Below, one piece after another: positions 13,774 through 20,124 of a stretch of 20,124 bases of DNA. Position 1 is the stretch's first letter. Each line of letters begins with the position of its first letter. A model generated the notes under the pieces. That model made no database searches. It was not told the origin of the DNA and saw only the letters and a list, made by a program, of their open reading frames with translations. Both the position numbers and the translations under genes were made by a program. Source of the stretch: Thermococci archaeon (GTDB taxonomy: Archaea; Methanobacteriota_B; Thermococci; Thermococcales; Thermococcaceae); assembly GCA_003663525.1 (NCBI GenBank), contig QMUF01000010.1:1-20124 (forward strand), given 5' to 3'.

Positions 13774-14283
13774 ATGAAAGCGCCAATCTGTGAGGTGTGT
13801 TTAAAAACAGAGGATATTTTGTGCCCGGCGGATGAAAAGAAGCTTCAAGATGGTGTGATTTCTGAGCTGGATGTTAAAATTTCGAGGATGCTTTACAAGC
13901 TCCTAGGCGATGCTGATGTAGAGTTCAAGAAGGCCGTCGAAGCCGGAGACCTGGTAGTCATAATGGTTGGGGAAGGAAATGTTCCACTTGTAATTGGTAA
14001 GGGCGGTAAAAACATCAAACTCCTTATGAGGGAGCTTGGCAAGAGAGTGAGAGTAATTGAAGGTTTGGAAATAAAAGGGACAGATGAAATCAAAAAACTT
14101 GCCACCGATCTCTTGTATCCAGCAAGTGTTTTTGGGGTTAACGTCGTATACGCACCAAGTGGGCAATATTATAAAGTCTTGGTAATTAGAAGGGATCAAC
14201 AAAAGCTTCCTGCAAGACATGAGACTCTGGAGGACATTCTTTCCAAAATAGTTGGTTCGGATGTAAAGATATCTTTTATTTAA
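13774..14283 (+). CDS. Archaeal NusA-like KH-domain RNA-binding protein
   Basis: The 169 residues start with a short cysteine-containing segment (CEVC at 6-9, Cys17) that could bind metal. A NusA-type KH domain follows, whose GKGGKN loop (75-80, within VPLVIGKGGKNIKLL) is the nucleic-acid-gripping GxxG. A second, less clear KH-like half ends in VLVIRRDQQKLPARHETLEDIL. The KH part relates it to NusA, but the N-terminal domain of bacterial NusA is absent. It probably binds RNA in transcription or ribosome work; the exact role is open. GGGAGGTGAG precedes the ATG. The gap to aspS is 21 nt, so it is likely cotranscribed with the tRNA synthetase. Confidence 0.85.
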   Translation: MKAPICEVCLKTEDILCPADEKKLQDGVISELDVKISRMLYKLLGDADVEFKKAVEAGDLVVIMVGEGNVPLVIGKGGKNIKLLMRELGKRVRVIEGLEIKGTDEIKKLATDLLYPASVFGVNVVYAPSGQYYKVLVIRRDQQKLPARHETLEDILSKIVGSDVKISFI

Positions 14284-14304
14284 TTCCATTTTGGAGGTTT
14301 AAAT

Positions 14305-15621
14305 ATGTATAGAACGCACTATTCGGGCCAAATAACTGAGGAGTTAAATAGTCAAAAGATAAGAGTTGCAGGATGGGTGCATGAAGTTAAGGATTTGGGT
14401 GGAATAAAGTTTCTGTGGATACGGGACAAAGAAGGAATAGTTCAAGTAACCGCCCCAAAGAAAAAAGTCTCTGAGGAAGTTTTCAAACTCATCCCGAGTC
14501 TTCACAATGAGGATGTGATATCCGTTGAAGGAATTGTCAACTTCACGCCTAAGGCCAGATTAGGATTTGAACTTATACCGGAGAAAATAATACTCCTCTC
14601 AAAAGCTGAAACACCACTCCCATTGGACCCCACAGGGAGGGTTAAAGCTGAACTGGATACAAGGCTTGATAACCGTTTTATGGATCTTAGAAGGCCTGAA
14701 ATCATGGCGATATTTAAGATTCGTTCAAGTACTTTCAGGGCAGTTAGGCATTTCTTTCACAATGAGGGGTTTGTGGAAATCCATACACCTAAAATAATCG
14801 CTACAGCTACAGAAGGTGGAACTGAACTTTTCTCCATGAAGTATTTTGAAAAAGATGCATTTTTGGCTCAATCTCCCCAGCTTTACAAGCAAATTATGAT
14901 GGCCTCGGGGTTGGACAGAGTATTTGAGATAGCACCCATCTTTAGGGCCGAGGAACACAACACAACTAGACATCTAAATGAGGCTTGGAGTATTGATGGA
15001 GAAATGGCTTTTATAGAAAATGAAGATGAAGTAATGAAGCTTCTTGAACATCTTATAACTTATGTGGTCAATTACGTCCGAGAGAGTAATGAAAAAGAAC
15101 TTCAAATTCTTGGTTTCGAACTTGAAAAACCACGACTTCCCTTTAGACGTGTTACATATACTGAAGCTCTGGAGATTTTGGGAGATCTTGGAAAAGAGAT
15201 CTCTTGGGGAGAGGATATAGATACTGAAGGAGAAAAGCTCCTTGGCCAGTATATCAAAGAAAATTATGATGAAGATCTTTACTTTATATATCAGTATCCA
15301 AGTAGCGCAAAACCTTTCTATATAATGAGGTATGACAACAAACCAGAAATCTCGAGATCATTTGATCTTGAATACAGAGGGATAGAAATAACATCTGGAG
15401 GTCAAAGGGAGCACCGTTATGAGAAACTTAAGGCACAAATAGCAGAGCAGGGGTTAAATGTGGAAAGTTTTGACTTCTACCTAAAAGCATTTCGGTACGG
15501 TATGCCACCACATGGAGGCTTTGGTCTAGGGGCTGAGAGACTCATCAAGCAGATGTTGAACTTGGGTAATATCCGAGAAGTTATATTATTCCCAAGAGAC
15601 AGAAGAAGGTTAGAACCATAA
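14305..15621 (+). CDS. aspS: Aspartyl-tRNA synthetase (archaeal type)
   Basis: This class II enzyme charges tRNA-Asp. The 438 residues match archaeal AspRS, with an N-terminal OB-fold anticodon-binding domain (about 1-100) and the class II core. Core signatures: [17 protein letters not shown] motif 1 (here with I), TEGGTELF and [11 protein letters not shown] for aspartate binding, [14 protein letters not shown] as motif 2, and GAERLIKQM as motif 3. The bacterial insertion domain is absent, as expected. [11 protein letters not shown] puts His at residue 26, and TPKARLG puts Arg at residue 85. As I recall, the studied T. kodakarensis enzyme has Trp and Lys there, the pair tied to discriminating tRNA-Asp from tRNA-Asn. 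GGAGG lies 8 nt before the ATG. Confidence 0.97.
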   Translation: MYRTHYSGQITEELNSQKIRVAGWVHEVKDLGGIKFLWIRDKEGIVQVTAPKKKVSEEVFKLIPSLHNEDVISVEGIVNFTPKARLGFELIPEKIILLSKAETPLPLDPTGRVKAELDTRLDNRFMDLRRPEIMAIFKIRSSTFRAVRHFFHNEGFVEIHTPKIIATATEGGTELFSMKYFEKDAFLAQSPQLYKQIMMASGLDRVFEIAPIFRAEEHNTTRHLNEAWSIDGEMAFIENEDEVMKLLEHLITYVVNYVRESNEKELQILGFELEKPRLPFRRVTYTEALEILGDLGKEISWGEDIDTEGEKLLGQYIKENYDEDLYFIYQYPSSAKPFYIMRYDNKPEISRSFDLEYRGIEITSGGQREHRYEKLKAQIAEQGLNVESFDFYLKAFRYGMPPHGGFGLGAERLIKQMLNLGNIREVILFPRDRRRLEP

Positions 15622-15625
15622 GAGC

Positions 15626-15633
15626 TTTATATT
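15626..15633 (+). promoter_or_regulatory. Promoter of the S-layer-type protein gene
   Basis: TTTATATT directly follows the purine-rich AAGAGC after the aspS stop. Expected transcription start is about 15655. The T-rich sequence 15632-15648 may also end aspS transcripts. Confidence 0.55.
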
Positions 15634-15682
15634 CTTTTAACTTTTTATGAATTTAGGAAACAAGTTGGTGGAGGAGAAAAAG

Positions 15683-17767
15683 ATGAAAAAATTGCCTTTG
15701 ATTATGATGGGGTTGCTGATTTTTTCGCTTGTACCTTATGTGGAATCAGCTAGTGTTGGAAAAGCTAGCATTGATCAAGTAATGCTTAGCTTGGGAGAAT
15801 CAGTGACTTTTGGAGATTATAAAATTCAATTTGCAGATATAGATCAGGCATGGACTCAAGCACTAATAAAGGTTTATGCTAAAGATGGAAGTCTTGTCAC
15901 GAGTAAAGTGCTTCCCACTGGGTACTCTCTTTCGGTACCTGATAATGACAATCCACTTTTCTATGTAAGACTTGCATGGATCTTGCGTAGCAATCAGAAG
16001 ATCCTAATATCACTAGAGTCAGAGTTGGAATTGGTGGAAGGAGATGTACAGATTAACAAAAATGATGCATATAACCTGCCCTACAAGTTTAACGATGTAG
16101 TAATTCCAGCTATAAAGGTGAAGGTCACAAACACATATGAAAATAAAGCAAACGTTCGAATAATATTACCATATGAAACTATAACAGCCACTATTTTTGA
16201 GGGAGACCATTATGCTGTTCCTTACAAGTTAACCTCTGATTTTCAGTACTCTCCTTACTTGTATCTCTATCTAAAAAATGCAACTACAAGCTATGCGGTT
16301 TTTGATGTTTATCTTCCGAAATATCCAACAACAGTTTTCCAATTGGGTGAAGGGGGAGCCGGTGGCACTACACCTAGTGCTCCAGGTGCGGAACCTACTG
16401 AACTTGTCTATAATGATATTCTATACTCTGGTGAAGTTCTAACGTTAAAGGTTAACGGTACTTCAGCGTATAAGATTAAGCTAAATTCTGTGGGGTACTA
16501 TTCAAGCTTTTCAGTGTTTGATAAAAACGACGAACTAGTGAAGACGTTTAAAGTGAAGGAGGGAGGAAGTTATCAACTTTCTGAAGCTCCCATAAGGATA
16601 GAGATTCCTCCTAATACTATTGATTTAGAATATGAAAGGATTAGAGTAAAAGTTTATGGTCCTCAAGGAGCTGAGATTGAGCCTATTATAAGAGAGGCAA
16701 ACATAAAAGTAGAACTAAGTACTAGTAAAAATACTCTTCTTCTAGGAGAAGATGAATTAGTGGCTTTTGTTAAGATAGGGAATCAAGGAAAAGGCAGGGC
16801 ATTTGATGTAAGTGTAGCTGTGCCAGTTCCAAATAACTTTGAGCTTAAGGCAGGTATAGGAACGTGGACTTTGAACACGCTCGACGCATTTACTGAAATG
16901 CCTGTGCTTGTATACGTCCTAGAGCCTAAACAAATTGGGACTTACGTTCTTGGTGAAGTAACAGTGACCTACTACGATGAAGCGGGTGAGAAAGATAGTA
17001 TCAAATCAAATAAAGTCGAGCAGATAGTGGTTTACAACATACCTAAACTCTCTGTAATAGGAGAGGCTTTTAACGGCACTTGGGGTACTTATGTCCATAC
17101 ACAAGAAAAAACAGTCAAACTAAAATTCACGATCTCTGCAGAGGGCAAAGACCCAGAGTATGAATTCATTAAAAATGCCACTCTCCAATTAAGCATTCCA
17201 GACAGCCTTGACGGTGAGACAAAACTTTATGTTGGAGACCTCAAGGCCGGGGAAACAAAAACTCTTGAAAGTGATTATGCAATACTAAAAGCAGACAATG
17301 CCATAATAAGTGCAAAACTCGTATATCAAGACCCCTTAGGAAACTGGCACGAAGAGAACTTTGAAAACCTTGCTGTAGTTAACTCACTTCCACCTGCAGT
17401 GGAAACCAAGGAAGTAAAAGTTTACCCAGAACCAGAAGAATTGCCATCCTACGTAAATACAACACTTGCTAACTTAGACAATGAAAGCAAGATTGAACTC
17501 GCCGAGGCTCTAAAGAACATAAGTGTTTCATACCTACCACCCGAAACTGGTATCAACTGGTGGCCAATCATTGCAATTCTCTTCATCTTAGTATCAGCAG
17601 TCTTAGGATACAATTATGTGGATCTAAAGGGAAAATATGATAAAGCTCTTAAAGAACTTGGAAGGAGGAAGAGGAGACCTGGAGGAATTCCAAAGAAAGA
17701 AGAAGCTCAAGTACAAAAAGTCGAAGAGACAGAAACTACTAAAACCAAAGAAGAACAACAACTTTGA
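15683..17767 (+). CDS. Secreted, membrane-anchored S-layer/COG1361-like protein
   Basis: The 694 residues begin with a signal peptide (MKKLPLIMMGLLIFSLVPYVESA, cut near 23) and end with one transmembrane helix (about 626-643, from WWPIIAILFILVS) and a charged cytoplasmic tail of about 50 residues rich in Lys, Arg and Glu. The long external part is beta-rich. A Gly/Ser/Thr/Pro linker (about 224-238) splits it, and later segments (VELSTSKNTLLLGEDELVAF, VEVSVAVPVPNNF-like) resemble COG1361/CARDB domains of archaeal surface proteins. Seven N-X-S/T sequons (for example near Asn199 and Asn258) make it a plausible AglB substrate. ATG 15683 is chosen over in-frame ATG 15647 because GGTGGAGGAG precedes it and the signal peptide starts there. 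The precise role is unknown. Confidence 0.85.
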   Translation: MKKLPLIMMGLLIFSLVPYVESASVGKASIDQVMLSLGESVTFGDYKIQFADIDQAWTQALIKVYAKDGSLVTSKVLPTGYSLSVPDNDNPLFYVRLAWILRSNQKILISLESELELVEGDVQINKNDAYNLPYKFNDVVIPAIKVKVTNTYENKANVRIILPYETITATIFEGDHYAVPYKLTSDFQYSPYLYLYLKNATTSYAVFDVYLPKYPTTVFQLGEGGAGGTTPSAPGAEPTELVYNDILYSGEVLTLKVNGTSAYKIKLNSVGYYSSFSVFDKNDELVKTFKVKEGGSYQLSEAPIRIEIPPNTIDLEYERIRVKVYGPQGAEIEPIIREANIKVELSTSKNTLLLGEDELVAFVKIGNQGKGRAFDVSVAVPVPNNFELKAGIGTWTLNTLDAFTEMPVLVYVLEPKQIGTYVLGEVTVTYYDEAGEKDSIKSNKVEQIVVYNIPKLSVIGEAFNGTWGTYVHTQEKTVKLKFTISAEGKDPEYEFIKNATLQLSIPDSLDGETKLYVGDLKAGETKTLESDYAILKADNAIISAKLVYQDPLGNWHEENFENLAVVNSLPPAVETKEVKVYPEPEELPSYVNTTLANLDNESKIELAEALKNISVSYLPPETGINWWPIIAILFILVSAVLGYNYVDLKGKYDKALKELGRRKRRPGGIPKKEEAQVQKVEETETTKTKEEQQL

Positions 17768-17822
17768 TCATTTTCTTAACTTTTATATACTCTCTTTTCT
17801 TTTGCTCTTCTTGGGATGAAAG
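17768..17822 (+). promoter_or_regulatory. Terminator-like T tract and promoter of pth2-truD
   Basis: TTTTCTTAACTTTTATATAC combines a T-rich end for the upstream gene with a TATA box at 17781-17789 (TTTTATATA). The likely transcription start near 17812 leaves only about 10 nt before ATG 17823, with GGGATGAAAG as a weak ribosome binding site. A six-codon frame starting at ATG 17816 overlaps the real start. Confidence 0.6.
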
Positions 17823-18179
17823 ATGTTCAAGTATAAACAGGTCATGATAGTTAGGAGTGATTTAAAACTTAGTAAGGGAAAACTGGCTGTCCAAGTAGCT
17901 CATGGTGCAGTGACAGCAGCATTTAGAGCATACAAAGAAAAACCTGAATGGTTTAAAGCATGGTTCAATGAAGGCCAGAAAAAGGTTGTAGTTAAAGTGG
18001 AGGGTGAACGTGAGTTATTTGAATTAAAAGCTGAGGCAGAGAAACTCGGGCTTCCTACTTCACTTATAAGAGATGCCGGGTTGACAGAAATTCCACCAGG
18101 CACAATAACATGCTTAGCCATAGGCCCGGGGCCAAATGAGATCGTGGATAAAATCACTGGAAATCTAAAGCTTGTGTGA
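17823..18179 (+). CDS. pth2: Peptidyl-tRNA hydrolase, archaeal/eukaryotic type (Pth2)
   Basis: Pth2 frees tRNA from peptidyl-tRNA dropped by the ribosome. The 118 residues fit the family. The start KQVMIVRSDLKLSKGKLAVQVAHGA (Lys20, His27) and the end RDAGLTEIPPGTITCLAIGP (Asp84, with Thr and Cys in the following strand) are the diagnostic active-site segments. It is unrelated to bacterial Pth. Its stop is TGA at 18177-18179, and truD begins 9 nt later, so the two tRNA-related genes form one unit with the following HAD gene. Confidence 0.97.
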   Translation: MFKYKQVMIVRSDLKLSKGKLAVQVAHGAVTAAFRAYKEKPEWFKAWFNEGQKKVVVKVEGERELFELKAEAEKLGLPTSLIRDAGLTEIPPGTITCLAIGPGPNEIVDKITGNLKLV

Positions 18180-18188
18180 GTGGGGGAA

Positions 18189-19457
18189 ATGGATTATAAA
18201 GAATTTTTCGCAAATTTCAAATACTTAAGCTCATCTCCTGGAATAGATGGGAAAATCAAGTGTCAAGCAGAGGATTTTATTGTTAGAGAGGTTATTCCGA
18301 AGAGCATGTTTAAAGGGAACCAATGTTTGATATATCGTATGAAAAAACAGAACTGGGAAACAATGGCAGCAATAAAAGAGATTGCTAAGCGCATAGGAAT
18401 TGATTACAAGAACATTGGATTTGCTGGGACTAAGGATAGACACGCTGTAACTTATCAGTATATAAGTATATGCTCTGAGAACTTGGAGAGTCTAAAAGAA
18501 AGTATTGCATCTTTAAATATTCGGGACATTTCTCTAAAATTTGTGGGTCATGGTAGGCCCCTAAAACTTGGCATGCTCATTGGAAATCATTTTCAAATCA
18601 CCGTAAGGGACCTTAAGAATCCAGAAAGGGCCTTAGAAGAAACTAGAAAGATCTTAAAAGAGTTGAAACTTAAGGGCGGGTTTCCAAACTACTTTGGCTA
18701 TCAGCGTTTTGGTGAAAGAAGGGTTATTAATCATGAGGTTGGGAAGCTTTTACTAAAGGGGGATTTTGAAGGGGCAGCTTTGAAGTTTTTGGGTGAGTAT
18801 ACCGGTGACATGATGGGGGATGAGGCCCGTAAAAACTTCTTAAAAACCGGAGATGTGGAAAAAGCTTTAGAGAAATTTCCTAATTTTCTGAGATATGAGA
18901 GGGCAATGCTCTACAAGTACAGAGAGACTAAAAGTTGGAAAAAGGCCTTTGCAGTTCTTCCGAGACCCATAGTTAGGATCTTTATACACTCTTATCAGTC
19001 TTATCTCTTTAATAAGGTTCTTTCTAGAAGAATTGAAGAGGGTTTGCCTTTTAACGAAGCCCTTCCAGGAGATATAGTCTGTCAAGTGAAAAAAGGCTTT
19101 CCGATCAGAAGCAAGACCTTCAAGGTGACAGAAGGCTCTTTGAGATTCGTTAATGAGAGGATTAAAAGAGGAGAAGCCATGGTTACTGGCCCAATTTTTG
19201 GTTTTGCCTCAAGGTTAGCTGATGGCCCAATGGGGAAAATAGAAAGAGGAATTCTAAATGAAGAAGGGATCAATCTGGATGAATTTAAAATGAAGCGGTT
19301 GTCGATTTTGGCAGAAGCTGGGGGTAGAAGAGAGCTTCTGATTAAACCGAAAGAGTTTAAGTATAAAGCGTTTGAAAAAGGTTTGGTATTTAGGTTTTTC
19401 CTTCCAAAAGGGGTTTATGCCACAAGCGTTATGAGGGAGATAATGAAAGACCATTAA
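18189..19457 (+). CDS. truD: tRNA pseudouridine(13) synthase TruD
   Basis: TruD makes pseudouridine at position 13 of tRNA. The 422 residues show the family's motifs: [11 protein letters not shown] near the start, [14 protein letters not shown] with the catalytic Asp (about 83), NYFGYQRFG (about 167-175) and [14 protein letters not shown] in the second half. Size and order agree with archaeal TruD, which carries the large inserted TRUD domain. ATG 18189 is favoured over an in-frame GTG at 18180 overlapping the pth2 stop; GTGAGTGGGGGA lies between as ribosome binding site. The gap to the next gene is 11 nt, containing AAGGTGAAC. Confidence 0.96.
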   Translation: MDYKEFFANFKYLSSSPGIDGKIKCQAEDFIVREVIPKSMFKGNQCLIYRMKKQNWETMAAIKEIAKRIGIDYKNIGFAGTKDRHAVTYQYISICSENLESLKESIASLNIRDISLKFVGHGRPLKLGMLIGNHFQITVRDLKNPERALEETRKILKELKLKGGFPNYFGYQRFGERRVINHEVGKLLLKGDFEGAALKFLGEYTGDMMGDEARKNFLKTGDVEKALEKFPNFLRYERAMLYKYRETKSWKKAFAVLPRPIVRIFIHSYQSYLFNKVLSRRIEEGLPFNEALPGDIVCQVKKGFPIRSKTFKVTEGSLRFVNERIKRGEAMVTGPIFGFASRLADGPMGKIERGILNEEGINLDEFKMKRLSILAEAGGRRELLIKPKEFKYKAFEKGLVFRFFLPKGVYATSVMREIMKDH

Positions 19458-19468
19458 GGTGAACGCGT

Positions 19469-20124
19469 ATGATTAAAGCAATTTCAATAGACATTGATGG
19501 CACGATAACATATCCAAATAGAAGACTGCATGAGAAGGCAGTGGAAGGTATAAGATTAGCAGAGAGCCTTAGCATTCCTGTCATGCTTGTTACTGGAAAC
19601 AGCGCGTGCTTTGCTTATGCTGCTAGTATTTTGATAGGCACTAGTGGACCATTCATTGCTGAGGATGGGGGAGTTATAGGGGATAGAAGCAATAATCGTG
19701 TCTTTATGGGTGATATGGGGGATTCAATGATTTTGTGGAGTGAGCTAAAAAAACGTTATCCCAATGCAGAGATGAGTGATACAATGAAATATGGGGAAAG
19801 ACGAGCAGGCCTTGTAATAAAAAGAACAGTGCCTGTAGAGGCTGTTAAGGCCATAATTGAAGAATTAAATCTTGATTTGATTGCTGTGGATAGTGGGTAT
19901 GCAATCCATGTAAAACAGCCACATGTTAACAAAGGTGAGGGAATAAAGAAGGCATGTCAGGAACTTGGAATATTCCCTAAACAAGTTGCTCATATTGGGG
20001 ATGGAGAAAATGATCTTGATGCTTTTAAAGTGGTGGGATATAGAGTTGCAGTGGCCCAAGCCCCTGAAATTTTAAAGAGAGAAGCAGACTACGTTACAAG
20101 CAAACCCTATGGAGAAGGGGGAGC
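19469..20124 (+). CDS. Phosphoglycolate phosphatase-type HAD hydrolase (3' end outside window)
   Basis: The visible 218 residues form a class IIB HAD phosphatase. [10 protein letters not shown] holds Asp8 and Asp10, LVTGN (40-44) is motif two, NKGEG near 154-158 has the motif-three Lys, and [12 protein letters not shown] (175-186) holds the final acidic pair. AEDGGVI (65-70) is in the cap region. This fits the archaeal phosphoglycolate phosphatase family, which removes 2-phosphoglycolate; sugar or sucrose phosphatase activity is possible in relatives. Family length is about 230, so only some 10-20 residues are lost at the edge. AAGGTGAAC precedes ATG 19469, 11 nt after truD. The match to phosphoglycolate is family-level. 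Confidence 0.9.
   Translation, partial: MIKAISIDIDGTITYPNRRLHEKAVEGIRLAESLSIPVMLVTGNSACFAYAASILIGTSGPFIAEDGGVIGDRSNNRVFMGDMGDSMILWSELKKRYPNAEMSDTMKYGERRAGLVIKRTVPVEAVKAIIEELNLDLIAVDSGYAIHVKQPHVNKGEGIKKACQELGIFPKQVAHIGDGENDLDAFKVVGYRVAVAQAPEILKREADYVTSKPYGEGG

Noticed and set aside
1..20124. Search for CRISPR repeats, IS ends, integrase genes, tRNA or defence systems
   Set aside because: No regular repeats, transposase or integrase motifs, tRNA-like cloverleaf or nuclease/ATPase defence gene was seen; gene content and base use look uniform, with no sign of recent transfer.

Overview
The window reads as chromosome from a hyperthermophilic archaeon of the order Thermococcales, most likely a low-GC Thermococcus. 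The evidence is the gene content: an AglB/STT3 oligosaccharyltransferase, L7Ae-S28e-L24e ribosomal genes, archaeal DnaG, a TrmBL2-type chromosomal protein, a fused 3-hexulose-6-phosphate synthase/6-phospho-3-hexuloisomerase, archaeal-type AspRS, Pth2 and TruD. Archaeal signals agree with this: TATA-like boxes behind purine-rich BRE-like stretches, GGAGG/GGTGA ribosome binding sites, T-rich gene ends and tight overlaps. The species cannot be named from sequence alone.

Layout. (1) 1-4040, plus strand: the 3' part of glmS followed 10 nt later by aglB, linking amino-sugar supply to N-glycosylation. (2) 4080-5008, plus: rpl7ae-rps28e-rpl24e with a promoter and a leader that may hold a kink-turn. 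(3) 6906-5091, minus: a small Toprim protein and then dnaG. (4) 7190-7984, plus: trmBL2, converging on a minus-strand set at 9240-7981 (arginase-fold protein, zinc-ribbon protein, small winged-helix protein). (5) 9372-13610, plus: a tightly packed set of six genes: HPS-PHI fusion, a degenerate FtsZ/tubulin-like protein, a HAD phosphatase, an orphan 59-residue protein, a DUF4392 (glutamate cyclase-like) protein and an HD-domain hydrolase. (6) 13774-15621, plus: a NusA-like KH protein and aspS. (7) 15683-17767, plus: a large secreted, membrane-anchored S-layer-type protein. (8) 17823-20124, plus: pth2, truD and a phosphoglycolate phosphatase-type HAD gene cut by the window edge.

Much of the window serves translation and RNA: three ribosomal proteins, DnaG (which joins the archaeal exosome), the KH protein, AspRS, peptidyl-tRNA hydrolase and tRNA pseudouridine synthase. 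No tRNA, rRNA, CRISPR array, insertion sequence or integrase was seen, and no gene-free stretch exceeds 300 bases (the longest is 283 nt, 6907-7189).

The most interesting item is the gene at 10598-11353. It aligns by eye with FtsZ along its whole length. It has lost the GGGTGTG nucleotide-binding loop but keeps the NxDxxD loop that, in FtsZ, acts on the neighbouring subunit's GTP. Other points worth a look are the possible kink-turn leader of rpl7ae, a second well-placed TTG start for dnaG, and an AspRS with His and Arg at two anticodon-discrimination positions.
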